Positions 6,831-11,300 of a DNA stretch of 11,300 nt are shown here, piece by piece. Location of the stretch: NCBI GenBank assembly GCA_902766185.1, contig CACXCQ010000161.1, positions 1 to 11,300 on the forward strand, in the 5' to 3' direction. Origin of the DNA: an uncultured Eubacteriales bacterium (lineage in GTDB: Bacteria; Bacillota; Clostridia; Peptostreptococcales; Anaerovoracaceae). The notes under the pieces are model-generated. The model was not told where the DNA came from and searched no databases. It saw only the letters and a list, made by a program, of their open reading frames with translations. The position numbers were made by a program, and so were the translations under genes. Numbering within the stretch: position 1 is the stretch's first letter; each line of letters opens with the position of its first letter.

Positions 6831-7607
6831 ATGAACGACGAATACATCAAAAGTCTTTTGGAAAAAGTCAGCAGCGGAGAGGTGTCGGCGGAAGAAGGCT
6901 TCGGGATCCTCAGGGACCTGCCGTATAAAGACCTGGGCTTTGCCAACGTGGATCATCACCGGGCGATCCGGACGGGTTTTCCGGAGGTCATCTTCGGGCA
7001 GGGGAAGACTCCGGAGCAGATACGGGCGATCTTCGGTGAACTGGTGGGCCACGGGCGAAACATCATGGCGACCAGAGCCTCCCGGAAAGCCTACGAGGAA
7101 GTCCTGAAGACAGTTCCCGGGGCGGTCTTCTACGAGGAGGCCAGGATCATCGCCTCTCTGGAGGACGACAAGAACACTTCTGATGTTCCGGAGAGAAACG
7201 TTCTGGGCAGCGTCTGCGTGATCAGCGCCGGCACTGCGGATATCCCGGTGGCGGAAGAAGCAGCCGTATCGGCGGAGATCCTGGGTAACGACGTCAGCCG
7301 GGTATACGACGTCGGCGTTGCCGGCATCCATCGTCTCTTTGATAAGCTCCCCATCATCCGTCAGGCGGACGTGGTCATTGCCGTGGCCGGAATGGAAGGG
7401 GCGCTGGCGAGTGTCATCGGCGGTCTGGTAGAGGTACCGGTGATCGCGGTCCCCACCAGCGTAGGATACGGCGCGAATCTGGGCGGTCTGTCCGCGCTGC
7501 TTTCCATGCTGAACAGCTGCGCCAACGGCGTCAGCGTGGTGAACATCGACAACGGATTCGGGGCGGCGTATATGGCGTCCGTGATCAACAAGGGACGGCG
7601 TGGCTGA
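6831..7607 (+). CDS. larB: LarB, pyridinium-3,5-bisthiocarboxylate (nickel pincer) cofactor biosynthesis protein
   Basis: LarB carboxylates nicotinic acid adenine dinucleotide and cleaves its phosphoanhydride, giving pyridinium-3,5-biscarboxylic acid mononucleotide. LarE and LarC then sulfurate it and insert nickel to make the cofactor of lactate racemase and related enzymes. The 258 residues have the PurE/AIR-carboxylase-like C-terminal part of the family: VISAGTADIPVAEEA (residues about 130-144), YDVGVAGIHRLFD, and PVIAVPTSVGYGANLGG then a closing NIDNGFGAAYMAS. The N-terminal half has the LarB-type HHRAIRTGFPEVIFGQGKT. The start follows AAGGAG at 6815-6820. No larC, larE or larA is visible here, so the rest of the pathway must lie elsewhere or be missing. 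The following 120-base gap holds the pyrH promoter candidate. Plain AIR carboxylase is less likely given the N-terminal domain and length. Confidence 0.92.
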   Translation: MNDEYIKSLLEKVSSGEVSAEEGFGILRDLPYKDLGFANVDHHRAIRTGFPEVIFGQGKTPEQIRAIFGELVGHGRNIMATRASRKAYEEVLKTVPGAVFYEEARIIASLEDDKNTSDVPERNVLGSVCVISAGTADIPVAEEAAVSAEILGNDVSRVYDVGVAGIHRLFDKLPIIRQADVVIAVAGMEGALASVIGGLVEVPVIAVPTSVGYGANLGGLSALLSMLNSCANGVSVVNIDNGFGAAYMASVINKGRRG

Positions 7608-7616
7608 TTGTATTGA

Positions 7617-8438
<822 letters not shown>

Positions 8439-8468
8439 AATGCGCGAAGGAAACGAGGAGGTTTCGAG

Positions 8469-9026
8469 ATGAGCGAATTCAATATTGATCAATTAGAGGA
8501 AAAAATCAAAAAGAGTGAGTCTCTGCTGAAGGAGGATCTGGCCACCGTAAGGGCGGGAAGAGCCAACGCAGCGCTGGTGGACAAGGTCATGGTGGAATAC
8601 TACGGTACGCCTACGCCGCTGAAATCCCTGGCCAACATTTCCGTTCCGGAGCCAAGGACCCTGCTGATCTCACCCTTCGATCCCAAGAGCATTCCGGAGA
8701 TCGAGAAGGCCATCAATGTGGCCAACATCGGCATCAACCCGGTGAACGATGGCAAGGTCGTCCGTCTGCAGATCCCCCAGGTCACGGAGGAGCGCAGAAA
8801 AGAACTGACCAAGACCGTCAAGAAGATGGGCGAGGAGACCAAGGTGGCCGTCCGCAATCTCCGCCGGGACGCCAACGACAAGGTGAAGAAGCTGGAGAAA
8901 GCCGGCGACTACACCGAGGATGACCGCAAGGAAACTCTGGACGAGATCCAGAAGATGGTCGACCAGGCCATCAAGGATATCGATGATATCGTTGCGGCAA
9001 AAGAAACGGAGATCATGGAGGTCTAG
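8469..9026 (+). CDS. frr: Ribosome recycling factor
   Basis: RRF, with EF-G, splits the post-termination ribosome into subunits so that it can start again. The 185 residues are the standard length and colinear with the family: an N-terminal helix with LATVRAGRANAALVD, the beta-domain segments GTPTPLKSLANISVPEPR and LLISPFD, IGINPVNDGKVVRLQIPQVTEERR, then the long charged C-terminal helices (VRNLRRDAND onward). The AGGAGG at 8456-8461 lies 7 bases before the ATG. It is expected to be co-transcribed with pyrH, 30 bases upstream, and to end at the hairpins that follow. Confidence 0.97.
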   Translation: MSEFNIDQLEEKIKKSESLLKEDLATVRAGRANAALVDKVMVEYYGTPTPLKSLANISVPEPRTLLISPFDPKSIPEIEKAINVANIGINPVNDGKVVRLQIPQVTEERRKELTKTVKKMGEETKVAVRNLRRDANDKVKKLEKAGDYTEDDRKETLDEIQKMVDQAIKDIDDIVAAKETEIMEV

Positions 9027-9033
9027 GGCTTTC

Positions 9034-9055
9034 ATGGGAGCTGTGGCTCCGCCAT
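9034..9055 (+). other. Small hairpin directly after frr
   Basis: ATGG (9034-9037) pairs with CCAT (9052-9055) and GAGC (9038-9041) with GCTC (9046-9049), with a TGTG loop and two bulged bases (9050-9051). It lies 8 bases after the frr stop and is followed by TTATC rather than a T run. It may protect the 3' end of the message or help termination together with the stronger hairpin at 9079. Confidence 0.4.
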
Positions 9056-9078
9056 TTATCTCAGGAAACAGATGGATA

Positions 9079-9112
9079 CGGATGTGATCAGGTCTGGTCA
9101 CATCCGCCTTTT
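9079..9112 (+). terminator. Rho-independent terminator between frr and uppS
   Basis: A nine-base perfect inverted repeat, CGGATGTGA (9079-9087) and TCACATCCG (9098-9106), extends inward by three more pairs (T-G, C-G, A-T) to a GGTC tetraloop, giving a 12-pair stem. It is followed by CC and a short TTTT (9109-9112). The stem is strong but the T run is brief, so termination may be partial and uppS may be read through. Confidence 0.7.
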
Positions 9113-9122
9113 CGTAATTACG
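9113..9122. promoter_or_regulatory. Perfect 10-base palindrome after the terminator
   Basis: CGTAATTACG reads the same on both strands and sits just after the terminator T run, 55 bases before uppS. It could be an operator, but no clear promoter boxes flank it. The following 40 bases are very GC-rich and offer two competing pairings: CGGGC 9126-9130 with GCCCG 9135-9139, or that GCCCG with CGGGC 9156-9160. No known regulator site is recognised. Confidence 0.2.
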
Positions 9123-9177
9123 GCCCGGGCGCAGGCCCGCGGCAAGCACGGCCTACGGGCAAAGGCAGGAGAGCACC

Positions 9178-9900
9178 ATGTTGGATACGAACAGGATCCC
9201 GGAGCATGTGGCCGTCATCATGGACGGAAACGGAAGGTGGGCCAAAAACAGAGGCCTTCCCAGGCTCGCCGGTCACAACGCGGGAATGAAGTCGATGATC
9301 GAGGTGGTTCGCCGGGCCAATGACCTGGGGATGAAGCACCTGACGGTCTACGCCTTCTCTACGGAGAACTGGAAGCGTTCCGTTGAGGAAGTCTCCGGCA
9401 TCTTCAAGCTGCTGATCCGCTACGTGGAGAGCGAACTCAAAGAGCTAATGGACAACAACGTCCGGATCCGGATATTGGGGGATTACAGTCCTCTGCCTCC
9501 GGATGCGCGCAAGGCGGTCGATAAGGCCATTGCCAATACGGCAGGCAATACCGGACTGCAGTTCAACATCGCGCTGAACTACGGGGGCAGGGCGGAGATC
9601 CTGCGGGCGGTGAGAGAGCTTGCGGAGGAGGCGGCAGACGGAGATCTGGCTCCGGAAGAGATCACCGAGGAGATGATCTCCGAGCGGCTCTATACCGGAG
9701 CGCGGGAGACCGGCTGCGGTGACCCCGAGCTGATCATCCGCACCAGCGGAGAGGAAAGGCTGTCCAATTTCCTGCTCTGGCAGTGCGCTTACAGTGAATT
9801 TGTTTTTACCGACGTGCTCTGGCCCGACTTCTCTCCGGAGGAGTTCGAGAAGTGCATCGAAAAATACCAGAAGAGGGACAGGAGATTCGGAGGACGCTGA
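9178..9900 (+). CDS. uppS: Undecaprenyl diphosphate synthase (cis-prenyltransferase)
   Basis: UppS adds isopentenyl units to farnesyl diphosphate in cis configuration to make the C55 lipid that carries peptidoglycan and other wall units across the membrane. It is a membrane-associated cytoplasmic homodimer. The 240 residues carry all hallmarks: HVAVIMDGNGRWA (catalytic Asp at residue 16), GHNAGM, VYAFSTENWKR, IALNYGGRAEI, and DPELIIRTSGEERLSNFLLW then YSEF near the C-terminus. GGAG at 9168-9171 lies 6 bases before the ATG. cdsA follows after 49 bases. The 151-base gap before the gene holds a terminator-like hairpin and no obvious promoter, so expression may depend on read-through. The length and the Arg-rich end suit the long-chain bacterial enzyme rather than a short-chain relative. 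Confidence 0.96.
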   Translation: MLDTNRIPEHVAVIMDGNGRWAKNRGLPRLAGHNAGMKSMIEVVRRANDLGMKHLTVYAFSTENWKRSVEEVSGIFKLLIRYVESELKELMDNNVRIRILGDYSPLPPDARKAVDKAIANTAGNTGLQFNIALNYGGRAEILRAVRELAEEAADGDLAPEEITEEMISERLYTGARETGCGDPELIIRTSGEERLSNFLLWQCAYSEFVFTDVLWPDFSPEEFEKCIEKYQKRDRRFGGR

Positions 9901-9949
9901 TCCGTCCGGTCCGATCGGTCACGAATGAAATGAAAGGAAGTAACTGCAG

Positions 9950-10795
9950 ATGAAAACAAGAGTGCTTTCCGGTCTGATCATGGCACCGCTGCTGATCATT
10001 CTCATCATCGGCGGATATGTGCTGTACGCCGGCTGCTTCTGTATCGGAGTCATGGCAGTCTATGAGTTCTTCAAGGGCTTCAAGGCCATGGACATCCATG
10101 CCAGCTATCCCATCGCTGTGTGCGCTGCGGTGGCGCTGTACGGCGTCGGATTGTGGCAGCACCATATCGTCAGCACAGGAGGGACGGAGAGCGCCTTCTG
10201 GTACATGGTGTGGTTCTTTGCTGTGGTGCTGGCAAGTCTCCTGTATCTGTTCAAGATCGAAGAGCGGAAGCTGGAGGACGCGCTGGCCACCATTACCGGA
10301 ATCTTTTACATCGTATTCTTCTCCTACCACATCGGGCTCATCGCCATGATGGGACTGGAGGCTCCGGTGATGAAGAACCTGGTCTGGCTGGTGGTCATCA
10401 CTGCCTTTGGAACGGATATCATGGCATATTTCACCGGGTACGCCCTGGGCAAGCACAAGCTCTGCCCGAAGATCAGCCCCAAGAAGACCATCGAGGGAAG
10501 CGTCGGAGGCACCCTGGGGAGCATCATCCTCTGCGGAGTGTTCGGCTTCTTCTTCGCCAGGCCGCTGCTGGTGCACTGCCTGATCATCGGCCTTCTGGGC
10601 GGGGTGATCTCCCAGTTCGGCGACCTCACGGCCTCCGTCTTCAAGCGGAAGATGGGGATCAAGGATTACGGCAACCTGATCCCGGGCCACGGAGGGATCC
10701 TGGACCGCTTCGACAGCGTGCTGTTCACGGGTCCTCTGGTCTATTATTATCTCTGTGTGCTGACGGTGTTCGGCACCATGGGAACGTGGAACTAG
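9950..10795 (+). CDS. cdsA: Phosphatidate cytidylyltransferase (CDP-diacylglycerol synthase)
   Basis: CdsA joins CTP and phosphatidic acid to give CDP-diacylglycerol, the precursor of phosphatidylglycerol, cardiolipin and related lipids. It is a multi-pass inner-membrane protein. The 281 residues begin KTRVLSGLIMAPLLIILIIGG, typical of the family, and continue as a series of hydrophobic segments. The C-terminal CTP-transferase signature is complete: SPKKTIEGSVGG (about residues 179-190), then SVFKRKMGIKDYGNLIPGHG followed by GILDRFD, with the Mg-binding Asp residues. AAGGAAG (9934-9940) lies 9 bases before the ATG. dxr starts 22 bases after the stop. Placement between uppS and dxr is the standard Firmicutes order. 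Confidence 0.96.
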   Translation: MKTRVLSGLIMAPLLIILIIGGYVLYAGCFCIGVMAVYEFFKGFKAMDIHASYPIAVCAAVALYGVGLWQHHIVSTGGTESAFWYMVWFFAVVLASLLYLFKIEERKLEDALATITGIFYIVFFSYHIGLIAMMGLEAPVMKNLVWLVVITAFGTDIMAYFTGYALGKHKLCPKISPKKTIEGSVGGTLGSIILCGVFGFFFARPLLVHCLIIGLLGGVISQFGDLTASVFKRKMGIKDYGNLIPGHGGILDRFDSVLFTGPLVYYYLCVLTVFGTMGTWN

Positions 10796-10817
10796 AACTT
10801 ACAAAGGGAAGGATTAG

Positions 10818-11300
10818 ATGAAACGCATTTCGATATTAGGCAGCACCGGGTCCATCGGGACCCAGGCGCTGGACATCATAGAGCATCATCCGGAAGAGCT
10901 GCAGGTGGCAGCTCTTTCCTGTGCGAAAAGGGTAGATCTTCTGCGGGAGCAGATCCGCCGTTTTTCTCCCGCCGCCGTCTGCGTGGCGGAGGAAGAGGAC
11001 GCCAGGAGCCTGGCGAAGGAATTCCCCGGGCTTGAGGTCTGTCACGGCATGAAGGGCCTGGTGGCCATCGCTTCCATGGAGGACTGCGACATGGTGCTGA
11101 ATTCCCTGCTGGGTATGCGGGGACTTGAACCGACCCTTGCTGCCGCAAAGGCAGGACGGGACATCGCCTTCGCCAACAAAGAGACCCTTGTGGCAGGGGG
11201 CGAGCTGGTGATGCGGACTGTTGAAGAGAACGGGGTGGCCCTGTTGCCCGTGGACAGCGAGCACAGCGCCATCTTTCAGGCGCTGCAGGGAAACGCCGGC
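10818..11300 (+). CDS. dxr: 1-deoxy-D-xylulose 5-phosphate reductoisomerase, 3'-truncated by the window
   Basis: Dxr rearranges and reduces DXP to 2-C-methyl-D-erythritol 4-phosphate with NADPH and a divalent metal, the first committed step of the MEP pathway to isopentenyl diphosphate. The 161 visible residues (family length about 380-400) start KRISILGSTGSIGTQALDII, the NADPH-binding Rossmann motif. They continue through MVLNSLLGMRGL and IAFANKETLVAGGELV, and reach LPVDSEHSAIFQALQG, where Asp146 and Glu148 are the expected metal ligands. The ribosome site is GGGAAGGA just before the ATG. No stop occurs before the window edge. Its product supplies precursors that UppS, encoded upstream, consumes. 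Confidence 0.96.
   Translation, partial: MKRISILGSTGSIGTQALDIIEHHPEELQVAALSCAKRVDLLREQIRRFSPAAVCVAEEEDARSLAKEFPGLEVCHGMKGLVAIASMEDCDMVLNSLLGMRGLEPTLAAAKAGRDIAFANKETLVAGGELVMRTVEENGVALLPVDSEHSAIFQALQGNAG

Noticed and set aside
10120..10821. Second + strand open frame overlapping cdsA
   Set aside because: It is an out-of-frame shadow of the complete CdsA signature; its translation is Arg/Gly/His-rich without any domain.

Overview
The window looks like part of the chromosome of a fairly GC-rich, low-to-mid-50s-or-higher %GC Gram-positive anaerobe, most likely of class Clostridia. This is inferred from three things: Shine-Dalgarno sites of the AGGAGG type before nearly every gene, the Firmicutes-style order pyrH-frr-uppS-cdsA-dxr, and a giant wall-type surface protein built from InlB-like and SpaA/CnaB-like modules. 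Nothing in the window fixes the genus. All genes read on the + strand.

Region 1 (1-6168) is the 3' part of one very large gene, open from the first base, for a modular secreted surface protein (2055 residues visible, N-terminus missing). From N to C it holds two InlB-type B repeats, a domain whose first half is not visible, three large beta domains, a pilin-like isopeptide domain, another large beta domain with an insertion, six SpaA/CnaB-type repeats, a last large beta domain, and a single membrane helix with a basic tail. Two residue triads recur in order. The large domains carry Lys, Glu and a terminal Asn. The six small repeats carry Lys, Glu and a terminal Asp, as in the FbaB CnaB2 domain from which SpyTag/SpyCatcher derives. 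No LPXTG motif precedes the anchor helix.

Region 2 (6169-7607) holds two small metabolic genes: a 5-formyltetrahydrofolate cyclo-ligase and larB, the first enzyme of nickel-pincer nucleotide synthesis. An extended -10 promoter candidate lies in the 55-base gap after the surface gene, and no terminator is visible there.

Region 3 (7608-11300) is a core translation and envelope cluster. A good promoter candidate drives pyrH (UMP kinase) and frr (ribosome recycling factor). A strong hairpin terminator follows frr, then come uppS (undecaprenyl diphosphate synthase), cdsA (CDP-diacylglycerol synthase) and the start of dxr (first committed step of the MEP isoprenoid pathway), which runs off the window. 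dxr feeds isoprenoid precursors to UppS, whose product carries peptidoglycan units; CdsA supplies phospholipid precursors; PyrH supplies UDP for UTP, CTP and UDP-sugars. The core genes look ordinary. The main items of interest are the surface protein's predicted cross-link chemistry, its insertions, its unusual anchor, and the terminator that splits the pyrH-frr and uppS-cdsA-dxr halves.
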